Below, piece after piece: positions 5,346 through 12,990 of a stretch of DNA of 14,102 bases; positions within the stretch are counted from its first letter, which is position 1, and the number at the start of each line of letters is the position of its first letter. Below the pieces are notes generated by a model. It saw only the letters and a list, made by a program, of their open reading frames with translations, was not told the DNA's origin and searched no databases. Position numbers and translations under genes: made by a program. The DNA lies in NCBI GenBank assembly GCA_016781885.1, contig JADDPM010000054.1, forward strand, positions 1 through 14,102, written 5' to 3'. This DNA comes from Rubrobacter sp. (lineage in GTDB: Bacteria > Actinomycetota > Rubrobacteria > Rubrobacterales > Rubrobacteraceae).

Positions 5346-6094
5346 CGGACGGAAGGGTTCCAGCCCTCAAGGTCGAGAAGCTCAAGAAGACGTACTCGAA
5401 CAACCTCCTGGCGCTCGACGGGGTCTCGCTGGAGATCGAGGCTGGGCGGTTCTTCGGGCTCCTGGGGCCGAACGGGGCCGGGAAGACAACGCTCATCAAC
5501 AGCATCGTGAGCCTGGCGCGGCCGGACTCGGGCATCGTGGAGGTCTTCGGGCGAGACGCGTTCCGCGAGTTCCGGGAGGCGCGGCGCATGATCGGGGTCT
5601 CTCCCCAGGAGGTTAACCTCGACAAGTTCCTGACCGTCGAGGAGGTGCTGCTCTACCACGCCGGCTACTACGGCGTGGAGAAGAAGAAGGCCCGCGAGAG
5701 AGCCGGAGAGCTGCTGGAGCGGTTCGAGCTTTTGCGGAAGCGCAAGGAGAGGGTCAGCGCGCTCTCCGGCGGGATGAAGCGGCGGGTCCTCTTCGCGCGC
5801 GCCCTGATGCACGACCCGAAGATACTCTTTCTTGACGAGCCCACGGCGGGGGTCGATATCGAGCTGCGGTACAAGCTGTGGGAGTACATCCGGGAGCTCA
5901 ATCATGGCGGGCTTACGATACTGCTCACGACGCACTATCTGGAGGAGGCTGAGGAGCTGTGTGAGGAGATCGCGCTTATAGACGGCGGCAGGATCGCAGC
6001 CCAAGACACGAGCGCGGGCCTGAAGCGACTCTACGAGGCGAGCAGCATCGAGGAGGTGTACCTGAAGGTGGTGGGCCATGCTGCTGACCGATAG
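5342..6094 (+). CDS. ABC transporter ATP-binding protein
   Basis: The protein has 250 residues and all ABC motifs: Walker A GPNGAGKTT (42-50), Q-loop Gln89, signature LSGGM (141-145), Walker B ILFLDEP with Glu166, and H-loop His198. It energises an ABC-2 type exporter with the permease encoded immediately downstream, whose start it overlaps by 17 nt. The frame stays open far upstream inside the preceding gene, but the domain begins with ALKVEKLKKTY. I place the start at TTG 5342, which overlaps the previous stop (TTGA) and has GGGGAGG (5325-5331) before it. Sequence style is that of the drug/NodI-type ABC-2 exporters. Substrate is unknown. Confidence 0.92.
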   Translation: MTDGRVPALKVEKLKKTYSNNLLALDGVSLEIEAGRFFGLLGPNGAGKTTLINSIVSLARPDSGIVEVFGRDAFREFREARRMIGVSPQEVNLDKFLTVEEVLLYHAGYYGVEKKKARERAGELLERFELLRKRKERVSALSGGMKRRVLFARALMHDPKILFLDEPTAGVDIELRYKLWEYIRELNHGGLTILLTTHYLEEAEELCEEIALIDGGRIAAQDTSAGLKRLYEASSIEEVYLKVVGHAADR

Positions 6095-6845
6095 GCCGTT
6101 CCGCACGCTGCTCGCACGCGAGGTTCTGCGCTTCACCAGGATCTGGGTGCAGACCCTGGTGCCGCCGCTCCTGACCTCGCTCCTCTACCTCGTGGTCTTC
6201 GGGGTTGCTCTGGGCAGCCGCATTCGGGAGGTGGACGGCGTACCCTACCTGGAGTACATCCTGCCGGGGGTGGCGCTGATGAGCCTCATCACGGGATCTC
6301 ACCAGAACTCCGCCTGGTCCGTCTTCGACGCGAAGCGCGAGCGGTACATAGATGAGGTCCTCATAAGCCCGATGAGCGATTTGCAGATAGCTCTAGCCTA
6401 CTCCCTGGGCGGGACTTTGAGGGGCCTCATCATGGGGTTCGGGGTCCTGGTCGTGGGGGTGCCGTTCGTCGGGGTGACCGTCGAGCATCCGGGGCTGCTG
6501 CTCCTGATCGGGGTTCTCTCGTCGTTCACCTTCGCCTCTTTGGGGACGATGGCCGGGGCTCTGGCGACGAGGGTGGATCACATCTCCTTCCTTACGAACG
6601 TGGTGATACAACCGCTCGCCTTTCTTGGCGGCGTGTTCTACTCGGTCGAGATGCTGCCGGGCGCTCTGCGGGTGGCGACGCTCTTCGACCCGATCTTCCA
6701 CATGGTAGACGCAGCCCGCTACGCGACCCTGCGCACCTCCGACCTGAACCCCTACCCGACTTTAGGCGTCGTCCTCTTGCTGTCGGCGCTCGCCTTCTCA
6801 GGAGCCTGTTGGGCGATAAACAGGGGGTCGAATCTCCGCTACTAA
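6078..6845 (+). CDS. ABC-2 type transporter permease
   Basis: This 255-residue membrane protein has six likely transmembrane segments (roughly 27-46, 59-79, 104-131, 139-162, 169-190 and 228-247). Near the end, PLAFLGGVFYSVEMLP (179-194) followed by LFDPIFHMVDAARY (202-215) is the conserved ABC-2/NodJ-like block. It forms the channel for the ATPase encoded just upstream, with which it overlaps by 17 nt. The ATG at 6078 fits AAGGTGG about 8 nt before it. The usual substrates of this family are lipids, polysaccharides or drugs. With a desaturase-like enzyme and a glycosyltransferase alongside, a lipid-type substrate is plausible but inferred. Confidence 0.9.
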   Translation: MLLTDRPFRTLLAREVLRFTRIWVQTLVPPLLTSLLYLVVFGVALGSRIREVDGVPYLEYILPGVALMSLITGSHQNSAWSVFDAKRERYIDEVLISPMSDLQIALAYSLGGTLRGLIMGFGVLVVGVPFVGVTVEHPGLLLLIGVLSSFTFASLGTMAGALATRVDHISFLTNVVIQPLAFLGGVFYSVEMLPGALRVATLFDPIFHMVDAARYATLRTSDLNPYPTLGVVLLLSALAFSGACWAINRGSNLRY

Positions 6846-6915
6846 GATACCGGCCCGCAACGCCTCCGCTTGGCCGTTCGTCCTCTCGGTCTTCGTCCTC
6901 TCGCGCCTGCTCTTC

Positions 6916-8019
6916 ATGGGGGTGGGGGCGCTCGCGTCGGCGCTCTTGCCGCACGCGAGGCCGGGCGGTGATCCGGTGGAGCCGGCCGGCCTCCTCAACT
7001 ACTGGGCGCACTGGGACGGGGCGTGGTACACGCGGATCGCCGCCGAGGGTTATGAGGCGTATGCCCCGGAGAGCACCGCCTTCTTCCCGCTGTTGCCGAT
7101 GCTCGTGCGCGTCGGGAGCGCGTTGGGCGGCGGGCCAGCCCTCTGGGGCGTGCTTATCTCCCTCGCCGCCGCCGTCTTCGCGCTGTACTTCGTGTATGGG
7201 ATCTCCGAGAAACTCTGGGACAAGGGAGCTGCGCGGGCCGCCGTGCTCGCGTTTGCTCTCTTCCCGACCTCCTTCTATCTCAACGCCCCGTTCACGGAGG
7301 CGCTCTTCGTGGCGCTCGCCGCCGGCTCCTACTGGTCGGCCTACGTTCGGCGGGACCTCCTACTCGCTGGCCTGCTGGGCGCTCTCGCCGCCGCGACCCG
7401 CAACTCCGGGGTGCTCGTGCTCATACCTTTAGGCTACGAGTGGCTGCGCCATCGGCAGGAGTTCGGGTGGCGCGGGGGGTGGGAGCTGGCCCTCGTGCCG
7501 ACCGGGCTCCTCGGCTACATGGGCTTCCTCTGGTATCGGTTCGGGGACCCGCTCATCTTCGCCGACGCGCAGACCGTCTACTGGGGGCGCGAGCTCACCA
7601 ATCCCCTCACCGTCCTCGCAGACGCCTGGACCGACGCCTCAGATGGCTTGGTGTACGTCCTGGATCCCGTGACCCTCTTCCTCGGCTCTTCGCCCGGCCC
7701 GACGCTCGAAGCCTCCGGCGTGGTCAACATCGTCTTTCTAGTCCTCTTGCTCGTCCTCATGTTCGTCGGCTCCGCGGTCTTACCGTTGGGGCTCTCTCTG
7801 TTCGCCTTCGTCGTCACGCTTCTGCATATCCTTACGCCAAGCCCCCTGATACCGCTCCTCGGCCTCCCCCGCTTCGTGATCGAGGCGTTCCCGGTCTTCC
7901 TGGTCCTCGGTTACCTGCTCTCTCGCAACAGGCCCGCCCTCGTGCTGGGGCTCCTCGTCAGCGGCAGTCTGGGGATGGCGCTCACGACGCTGTTCGTAAC
8001 CTGGCGGTGGGTTGCTTGA
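6916..8019 (+). CDS. PIG-V-like membrane mannosyltransferase family protein
   Basis: A polytopic membrane protein of at least 367 residues. The luminal-type motif HWDGAWYTRIAAEGY (32-46), then AFFPLLP (55-61), AATRNSGVLVLIP and a C-terminal PLIPLLGLPRFVIEAFPVFL are typical of bacterial relatives of GPI mannosyltransferase II, which use polyprenyl-phosphate sugars. The ATG at 6916 falls inside the first membrane helix. The frame is open from 6820 and encodes the expected first half of that helix (WPFVLSVFVLSRLLF), but contains no ATG, GTG or TTG before 6916. The true start may therefore be non-standard (ATC 6832 has GGGGG just upstream) or the helix may be shortened. It begins just after the permease stop, so it probably belongs to the same operon. 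Confidence 0.82.
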   Translation: MGVGALASALLPHARPGGDPVEPAGLLNYWAHWDGAWYTRIAAEGYEAYAPESTAFFPLLPMLVRVGSALGGGPALWGVLISLAAAVFALYFVYGISEKLWDKGAARAAVLAFALFPTSFYLNAPFTEALFVALAAGSYWSAYVRRDLLLAGLLGALAAATRNSGVLVLIPLGYEWLRHRQEFGWRGGWELALVPTGLLGYMGFLWYRFGDPLIFADAQTVYWGRELTNPLTVLADAWTDASDGLVYVLDPVTLFLGSSPGPTLEASGVVNIVFLVLLLVLMFVGSAVLPLGLSLFAFVVTLLHILTPSPLIPLLGLPRFVIEAFPVFLVLGYLLSRNRPALVLGLLVSGSLGMALTTLFVTWRWVA

Positions 8020-8085
8020 ATAGCTGCCGGCGATACACCACCGGTCGTCAGCGGATTCGGTAGCCAGCAACCTGTAGTCGGGTAG

Positions 8086-8433
8086 TCACTTTAGCCGCCG
8101 GGCGAGGACGAAGCTCGATACGCTAAAGGTCGTGGCGACTGTGAGGCCGAGCATCGCCTGACCGCGCGGGAAGACGCCGGAGGCCGCGCCGCCGATGAGG
8201 AGCGCCGCGTCCCCGGCGTCGGAGATGGCCCGGGCCCGGAGCCAGGGCGCGAGGCTCTCGCTGCGGAGGAGGCCGGCGCCGAGTACGAGATCGCGTATGC
8301 CGAGGAAGCGGCCGAGGTTCGGGCGCTCTCCCATGCCGAAGCCCTTCGTCATCCGTGTCGGAGTCACGACCAGGGCCAGCCCGACGCCGATACTCACCAA
8401 GCCGATGCCCCGCGCCAGTTTGTTCTCGTCCAT
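8086..8433 (-). CDS. Small integral membrane protein, uncharacterised (DUF4267-like)
   Basis: The protein has 115 residues and three to four hydrophobic stretches: GIGLVSIGVGLALVV near the N terminus, FLGIRDLVLGAGLL in the middle and a C-terminal pair. Gly- and Arg-containing connecting loops recall the DUF4267 group of small membrane proteins, a tentative family assignment. A GAGGAGG lies about 7 nt before the ATG. It lies 30 nt downstream of the antiporter gene on the same strand and is probably co-transcribed with it. It converges with the glycosyltransferase gene, and no clear terminator is seen in the 66-bp gap. Function unknown. Confidence 0.75.
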   Translation of the reverse strand: MDENKLARGIGLVSIGVGLALVVTPTRMTKGFGMGERPNLGRFLGIRDLVLGAGLLRSESLAPWLRARAISDAGDAALLIGGAASGVFPRGQAMLGLTVATTFSVSSFVLARRLK

Positions 8434-8463
8434 ATAGCTGCCTCCTCGTGCTGTTTGGGCCTA

Positions 8464-9504
8464 CTATGCGAAGAAGAAGGCGAGCGCGGCTATCACATAG
8501 AGGCCGCAGAGCATCGCACCTTCGAGCCAGTTCGATTTGCCGTCGAGGGCGATGAAGCCGGTCAGGACGACCGCCGCGCCCAAAGCGCCGAGCTCCAGAG
8601 GGGTGAAGACCAGATCCAGGGGGTGGCCGAGGAGGGGGCCGAGGAAGACCAGGATCGGCGTCACCAGCAGCGCGACCTGGATCGAGGATCCTAATGAGAT
8701 CGCCATCGAGAAGTCCATCTGGTTCTTGTAGGCGATCTGGACGCCCACGATGTGCTCGGCGATGTTCCCGACTATCGGCACCAGGATCACGCCGACGAAG
8801 AGCTCGGAGATCCCGACCTCCTCCACCAGCGGCTCTATGGCCCCGACGAACGCCTCCGAGACGTAGGCGACCGCCGCCGTCGCCCCGAGCAGCAGCGCGA
8901 AGGAGGCCCCCTTCCCGAAAGGCGCGTGCCCCTCGCCGGTCGCGATGCTCCCCTCCGGGCTTCGGAAGTAGTAGAGTAGATAGAGTAGATAGAGGACGAA
9001 CATTACCACCGCCACCTCAATGCTCAGGGTAGTGGGGGGAAAGGCACCGTTCTCGGTCTCGGTGGCGGCGAAGATGGTCGGCAGGGCGAGCGCGGCGGCG
9101 ACGATGGCGAGCATCGAGGCGTTTATGCCGGCGATGGTCCCCGAGAAGCTCTGCGTCCCGTGCTTGAGGCCGCCGAAGAGGAGGCTCGCCCCGAGCACGA
9201 GGAGGACGTTGCCGATGATCGAGCCGATGATCGAGGCCTTCACCACCTCCGTCAGGCCGGCCGAGAGGGCGAAGATGGTGATGATCAGCTCCGCCGCGTT
9301 GCCGAAGGTGGCGTTCAGGATGCCGCCGGCGCGAGGACCGGCGTGGTGCCCCAGGCTCTCGGTCGCCTGCCCGAGGACCCAGGCGAGGCCGATGAGGGCC
9401 AGCGAGGTCAGGGCGAAGATCAGGAGGACCGGGGCGTGGAGGATCTCGACGACGACCACGGCCACCGTGAGCGCCGCCGTGAGCCCGTAGGCGATCTTAC
9501 GCAT
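8464..9504 (-). CDS. Ca2+/H+ antiporter, CaCA family (Cax type)
   Basis: This 346-residue, roughly 11-helix membrane protein exchanges Ca2+ (or other divalent cations) for protons. The two internally repeated alpha motifs are clear: GGILNATFGNAAELIITIFAL in the N half, beginning at about residue 60, and VPIVGNIAEHIVGVQIAYKN with SLGSSIQVALLVTPILVFLG in the C half. Each holds the conserved acidic ion-binding Glu (AEL and AEH). A polar acidic linker region (EGSIATGEGHAP) separates the halves. Length is typical. An AGAGGAG lies about 12 nt upstream of the ATG. It is divergent from the PHP hydrolase gene with 117 bp between them, and heads a two-gene unit with the small membrane protein downstream. 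Confidence 0.93.
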   Translation of the reverse strand: MRKIAYGLTAALTVAVVVVEILHAPVLLIFALTSLALIGLAWVLGQATESLGHHAGPRAGGILNATFGNAAELIITIFALSAGLTEVVKASIIGSIIGNVLLVLGASLLFGGLKHGTQSFSGTIAGINASMLAIVAAALALPTIFAATETENGAFPPTTLSIEVAVVMFVLYLLYLLYYFRSPEGSIATGEGHAPFGKGASFALLLGATAAVAYVSEAFVGAIEPLVEEVGISELFVGVILVPIVGNIAEHIVGVQIAYKNQMDFSMAISLGSSIQVALLVTPILVFLGPLLGHPLDLVFTPLELGALGAAVVLTGFIALDGKSNWLEGAMLCGLYVIAALAFFFA

Positions 9505-9621
9505 CTGTTTAAAGCTCCTCTGCTCAAATCGACAGGACCGACTGCTTATACCCTCATAAACCCGACGCGTAATCTTATAGAATCGCCGCCGAGAAAGTTG
9601 GATACCAAAGGAGATCTATCT
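9505..9621. promoter_or_regulatory. Divergent promoter region between the antiporter and PHP operons
   Basis: A 117-bp, relatively AT-rich gap. A plus-strand -10-like TAGAAT (9578-9583) lies 38 nt before the PHP start, without a convincing -35. AAAGGAG (9607-9613) is the ribosome site for the ATG at 9622. No clear operator is seen. Confidence 0.4.
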
Positions 9622-10389
9622 ATGATTGACTACCACCTGCACGTCATAGCTCACGGTGACAGGCCGATGACGGTGGAGAACATACTGGAGTACCTGGAGG
9701 TCGCGAAGAGCCGTGGCTTGAGGCAGATGGGGATTACCGAGCACGACCGCTATCTCGATGAGATCGACCTTGCTGCCTTTCAGGAGGCCCGCGAGATGTA
9801 CCAGGACGTCGAGTTGCGGTTGGGGATCGAGATAGACTTCGTCCCCGGGGCCGAGGAGCGGATGGATCGTGACGGATCTGCGTTACCTTACGATTACGTG
9901 ATCGGGAGCGTTCACCGGGTGACGGGCGAGGAGATCGACCACCCCGAGCATCGCGAGATCTACGAGAAGATGGAGACCTACGAGCTCTACGAAGCGTACT
10001 ACAAGAACGTGCGCGAGGCCGCCCTCTCGGGCCGCTTCGAGATCCTTGGCCACCCGGACCTCATCAAGATCTTCCGCACCTTCCCGGACCGCGACATCAC
10101 CCCGATGCTCGAAGAGACCGCCGACGCGATAGCCGAGTCCGGCGTAGTCGTGGACGTGAACGCCGCTGGCTTGCGCAAACCCATAGGCGAGGTCTACCCC
10201 TCCCGCCAGTTCCTGGAGATGTTCCACCGCCGCGGCGTCCCAATCGTCCTCTCCTCCGACGCGCACGCCGCCGACCAGGTCGCGATGGGCTACGAGAAGA
10301 GCATGAAGCTCGTCCACGATGTCGGCTACCGGGAGGTCGTAACCTTCAAAGACCGCGAGCGCGGCACTCTCTCGCTGCGTCCGGAATGA
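9622..10389 (+). CDS. PHP-domain metal-dependent phosphatase (histidinol-phosphatase-like)
   Basis: The protein has 255 residues. Trinuclear-metal PHP ligands are visible in order: H5-x-H7 (DYHLH), H41 (ITEHD), E70 (GIEID), H98 (GSVH), H144 (GHPD) and D213-x-H215 (SSDAH). The NAAGLRKPIGEVYPS block (180-194) is typical of HisJ-type histidinol-phosphate phosphatases, which dephosphorylate L-histidinol phosphate in histidine synthesis. No other his gene is nearby, so a different phosphoester remains possible. The frame is open upstream into the antisense of the antiporter gene; ATG 9622 is chosen because AAAGGAG sits 8 nt before it and the DYHLH motif is normally N-terminal. It overlaps the next gene by ATGA (10386-10389). 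Confidence 0.88.
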   Translation: MIDYHLHVIAHGDRPMTVENILEYLEVAKSRGLRQMGITEHDRYLDEIDLAAFQEAREMYQDVELRLGIEIDFVPGAEERMDRDGSALPYDYVIGSVHRVTGEEIDHPEHREIYEKMETYELYEAYYKNVREAALSGRFEILGHPDLIKIFRTFPDRDITPMLEETADAIAESGVVVDVNAAGLRKPIGEVYPSRQFLEMFHRRGVPIVLSSDAHAADQVAMGYEKSMKLVHDVGYREVVTFKDRERGTLSLRPE

Positions 10390-11096
10390 CCGGGGAGTTG
10401 TTTCTGGAGGACTCCTACCTGAGGGAGTTCGAGTCCCCCGTAGCAAAGCTCTCGGGACGGGAGGTGGTTCTCGCCCGGACCGCCTTTTACCCGGGCGGCG
10501 GGGGCCAGCCGGCGGACAAGGGGTCTCTAGGCATCGGCCCGATCAACGCGTCGGTCGTCGACGCGCGGCGCGAGGGCGGCGACGTCGTCCACGTCCTCGA
10601 CTCCGCCACCCCCGAGACCGTCCGGAAGCTCAAGGGCAAGCTAGATTGGGAACGTCGCTACGCGCACATGCGGTATCATACCGCTCTGCATGTCCTCTCC
10701 GGCGTGATCTGGAGGTCCTTTGACACGAAGGTGACGGGCGGCCAGATGCGCGCCGACCGCGCCCGGATGGACTTCTCTTTCCCCGGGGAGTGGACGACGG
10801 AGGTCGTCGGCGAGATAGAGAGATTAGCTAACGAGGCCCTCGCCGAAGGACGACCGGTAAAGGTCTACCAACTCCCCCGCGAAGAAGCCCTAAAGAACCC
10901 GGAACTCATCCGCACGCAGGTAAACCTCGTCCCCGAGAGGGTGAAGACGATACGGATCGTGGAGATAGAAGGAATAGATACTCAGGCCGACGGCGGTACC
11001 CACGTCGCCAACACCCGCGAGGCGGGCGAGATGGAGATCACCGGCCACAAGAGCAAGGGCCGCCAGAACAAGCGTGTAGAGTTCGTCCTTCGATGA
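10386..11096 (+). CDS. AlaX-type alanyl-tRNA editing protein
   Basis: This 236-residue, free-standing relative of the AlaRS editing domain hydrolyses mischarged Ser- or Gly-tRNA(Ala). Motifs are FYPGGGGQPADKG (34-46), the zinc HxxxH in YHTALHVLSG (H98, H102) and ADGGTHVANT (201-210) with H206. In the classic enzymes the position four before this last His is a zinc-binding Cys (CGGTH); here it is Asp202. Whether this is a normal variant of this subgroup or alters metal binding cannot be decided from sequence alone. The length suits an AlaX-M type with an N-terminal beta domain. It overlaps both neighbours by ATGA, so three genes form one translation-coupled operon. Confidence 0.9.
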   Translation: MTGELFLEDSYLREFESPVAKLSGREVVLARTAFYPGGGGQPADKGSLGIGPINASVVDARREGGDVVHVLDSATPETVRKLKGKLDWERRYAHMRYHTALHVLSGVIWRSFDTKVTGGQMRADRARMDFSFPGEWTTEVVGEIERLANEALAEGRPVKVYQLPREEALKNPELIRTQVNLVPERVKTIRIVEIEGIDTQADGGTHVANTREAGEMEITGHKSKGRQNKRVEFVLR

Positions 11097-11659
11097 GAGT
11101 TCTAGCGACAGCCCTGATACTCCTGCTCGCCTCGTTACTCTTCGTTGCAGGATGTGGTGAGGAGGAGAAGGGCGAGTCTCCGTCCGAGAACACTTCAGAG
11201 ACCATTGCGTCCTCCGGACCCACCGTCGCCACCGAGACCACTGCCTCCGCCCCTGATGATACTGCCACCGTCGCCCTGATCCCCTCCGGCGGAGGCGAGA
11301 GGGTCGAGGTAGAGGTCGAGATCGCCGACGACATCTTCGAGGTTACGCGAGGTCTCATGTACCGTACCGAGCTTGCCGAAGACCAGGGTATGCTCTTTGC
11401 CTTCTCAGACGAGCAGCAGCGTTCATTCTGGATGAAGAATACCTTCATTCCGCTCTCCATCGCCTACATTGACTCTGAGGGGCGCATCGTGGACATCCAG
11501 AAGATGGAACCGGTAAGCAACCGCCAGAATGTCCCGGACGCAGAATTGCCCCGTTACGTCTCCGCCGAGCCTGCTATGTACGCCCTGGAGGTCAACCAGG
11601 GCTTCTACGAGGAGCGCGGCATAGAGGTGGGAGACACAGCAGAGATTCCAGACCGGTGA
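11093..11659 (+). CDS. DUF192-family lipoprotein
   Basis: The protein has 188 residues. A signal peptide (1-20) ends in the lipobox FVAGC with Cys21, so it should be lipid-anchored on the outside of the membrane. A Ser/Thr/Glu-rich linker (about 22-62) follows. The DUF192 domain (about 68-185) has the family's RGLMYRTELAEDQGMLFAF and FWMKNTFIPLSIAYID blocks. The biochemical role of DUF192 is not established. It is the last gene of the three-gene operon, linked by an ATGA overlap (11093-11096). Only 30 nt separate its stop from the riboswitch of the next gene, so some read-through is possible. Confidence 0.88.
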   Translation: MRVLATALILLLASLLFVAGCGEEEKGESPSENTSETIASSGPTVATETTASAPDDTATVALIPSGGGERVEVEVEIADDIFEVTRGLMYRTELAEDQGMLFAFSDEQQRSFWMKNTFIPLSIAYIDSEGRIVDIQKMEPVSNRQNVPDAELPRYVSAEPAMYALEVNQGFYEERGIEVGDTAEIPDR

Positions 11660-11689
11660 TTAAAGTTATTCTCCAGACCGTCCGATAAC

Positions 11690-11771
11690 TACGGTGACGA
11701 TAGAAAAGGCAAACCCGCCGCGAGACGGGGACGCAAAGCTACGGGCCTCCTGGAGGCAGCCGAGCTACCGA
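11690..11771 (+). promoter_or_regulatory. GEMM-I (c-di-GMP-I class) riboswitch upstream of the GH16 gene
   Basis: The conserved core is present in order: GGCAAACC (11708-11715), a stem with a GCGA tetraloop, GGGACGCAAAGC, a short GCCTC-CTG-GAGGC hairpin, then GCCGAGCTACCG. The closing helix pairs CGGT (11692-11695) with ACCG (11767-11770). The two G's before CAAACC place G at the position that reads the ligand in c-di-GMP-binding members; the cGAMP-binding variants have A there. AAGGGAG (11771-11777) abuts the closing helix, so ligand binding probably affects ribosome access rather than termination. No terminator stem with a T-run is seen. Confidence 0.9.
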
Positions 11772-11783
11772 AGGGAGAAGCAG

Positions 11784-12452
11784 ATGCGCCGGATGTTGAT
11801 TTTGCTGGTGACCGGGATTATTCAGGTAGGATTGCTGGCGAGTCTCGCCTCGGCGGGGGCGCTCGACTTCACCGATGACTTCAACTCCTTCGACACAAAC
11901 CGCTGGTCGAAGGGCGATCACAAGCTCGGGCGCAGCTACCTGGACCCGAAAAACGTCAGCGTTACCAACGGCAACCTGGCGATAAAGCTCCCGGCGCGCA
12001 CGTTGAACGGCGGGGAGATCATGTCGAAAGACCTCTACGGTTACGGTTCCTACTCGGCCCGGATGAAGTTGCCGAACGCGCCGTCCTCGATCACGGGATT
12101 CTTCCTCTACCAGGCCCCCGACTACGCCTCGGAGATCGACATCGAGATTTACAACGACTCTTCCCGCAAGATCATGTTCTCCACCTACTCCGGCGGCTCT
12201 CAGACTCACACCGAGACCCTAACGCTCCCCTTCGACCCGACGACCGGCTTTCACGAGTACCGTTTCGACTACGCCTCCGGCTCCATCAGCTTCTACGCAG
12301 ATGGCAAGCTGATGAAGACCTGGACCGACGGCCTGCCCCAGAACTCTATGAAGCTCTACGTGAACGCCTGGTACCCGGCCTGGCTCGATGGCAAGAAGTC
12401 GAGCAAGGACAGGTACGTTCTGGTAGACCGGATCCAGCACACCAGCCCGTAA
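11784..12452 (+). CDS. Secreted GH16-family glycoside hydrolase (beta-glucanase/lichenase-like)
   Basis: The protein has 222 residues. A Sec signal peptide (about 1-24, cleavage near ASA-GA) precedes a jelly-roll domain. The GH16 catalytic motif ExDxE is present as EIDIE (117-121), with E117 as nucleophile, D119 assisting and E121 as acid/base. The FYADGKLMKTW and YVNAWYPAWLDG stretches match the C-terminal strands of the fold. Substrate is a beta-glucan-like polysaccharide; exact linkage is unknown. A GTG at 11694 is in frame but lies inside the riboswitch. ATG 11784 has AAGGGAG 6 nt before it and starts the signal peptide. Control by c-di-GMP suggests a role in biofilm matrix or cell-surface polysaccharide. 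Confidence 0.92.
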   Translation: MRRMLILLVTGIIQVGLLASLASAGALDFTDDFNSFDTNRWSKGDHKLGRSYLDPKNVSVTNGNLAIKLPARTLNGGEIMSKDLYGYGSYSARMKLPNAPSSITGFFLYQAPDYASEIDIEIYNDSSRKIMFSTYSGGSQTHTETLTLPFDPTTGFHEYRFDYASGSISFYADGKLMKTWTDGLPQNSMKLYVNAWYPAWLDGKKSSKDRYVLVDRIQHTSP

Positions 12453-12479
12453 GCCCGGGCTAGAGCAGCACCGCTCTCC

Positions 12480-12980
12480 CTAGGAGATACCCTTTCGTCG
12501 CAGCGCCTCGCGCAGCGTCTCCAGCAGCCGTAACAACTCCCGCTGCTCGTCCCCAGAGAGCCCTTCGAAGAGGTCCCCTACGGCCTCCCGGTGCTCGTCG
12601 TACATGCCGCCGGTAGTCTCGGCCCCGCGACCGGTGAGCTCGATGACGGTCGCCCGCCGGTCCGTGGGATGCGGCCTGCGTCTGACGAGCTCCTCCTCCT
12701 CCAGGGCGTCCACGAGCGCCGTCACGTTGCGCGGCGTCACTCCGAGCACGCCGCTTAAGCTGCTCATGATCTGGGGACCCCCACAACGCAACGCGTACAA
12801 CAGACGCATCCGCGCGTAGCTTACGCCCCCTTCCTGCAACCGTGACTTCACCCAGCGCATGTAGGCCGGCCCGAACGCCGCAAACTCGTCCACGAGCCGC
12901 ACCCGCAACTCCTCGCCTGTCCTGGATGCCCCCGTACTCTCCCTGTTCACTTCGTTAGCCATCCTGCCAATAGCTTCCAT
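12480..12980 (-). CDS. MarR-family transcriptional regulator
   Basis: This 166-residue protein has a MarR winged helix. The recognition region is GPQIMSSLSGVLGVTPRNVTALVDALEEEELVRRRPHP (about residues 68-105), followed by the wing TDRRATVIELTGRG. Dimerisation helices flank it. MarR proteins are dimers that usually repress a divergent gene until a small ligand binds. Start is ATG 12980; an in-frame ATG at 12962 is an alternative. A minus-strand -10 TACAAT (12991-12996) with GTAACA (13015-13020) 18 bp away puts the transcript start close to 12980, so the message may be nearly leaderless. It is divergent from the broken MBL-fold gene and converges with the GH16 gene. Confidence 0.92.
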   Translation of the reverse strand: MEAIGRMANEVNRESTGASRTGEELRVRLVDEFAAFGPAYMRWVKSRLQEGGVSYARMRLLYALRCGGPQIMSSLSGVLGVTPRNVTALVDALEEEELVRRRPHPTDRRATVIELTGRGAETTGGMYDEHREAVGDLFEGLSGDEQRELLRLLETLREALRRKGIS

Positions 12981-12990
12981 GCGAGAATTT

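Noticed and set aside
4280..5625. Long antisense and shifted ORFs across the FAD oxidoreductase and ABC genes (for example 4647-5216 minus)
   Set aside because: They are mirror frames of strongly coding high-GC3 genes whose plus-strand proteins are clear family members.
8965..9000. Tandem TAGAGTAGA-type micro-repeat
   Set aside because: It simply encodes a Leu-Tyr-Leu repeat in a membrane helix of the antiporter.
9160..9621. N-terminal extension of the PHP protein
   Set aside because: It is antisense to the antiporter gene, and the true ribosome site and metal motif start at 9622.
11690..11771. cGAMP-specific GEMM variant
   Set aside because: The ligand-reading base before CAAACC aligns as G, as in c-di-GMP binders; only a binding test can exclude it fully.
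11694..11783. GTG start for the GH16 protein
   Set aside because: The segment is the GEMM-I riboswitch, and the signal peptide starts at 11784.
12453..12479. Terminator between the GH16 and MarR genes
   Set aside because: Only a 5-bp stem (12462-12466/12473-12477) with no T-run, too weak to call.
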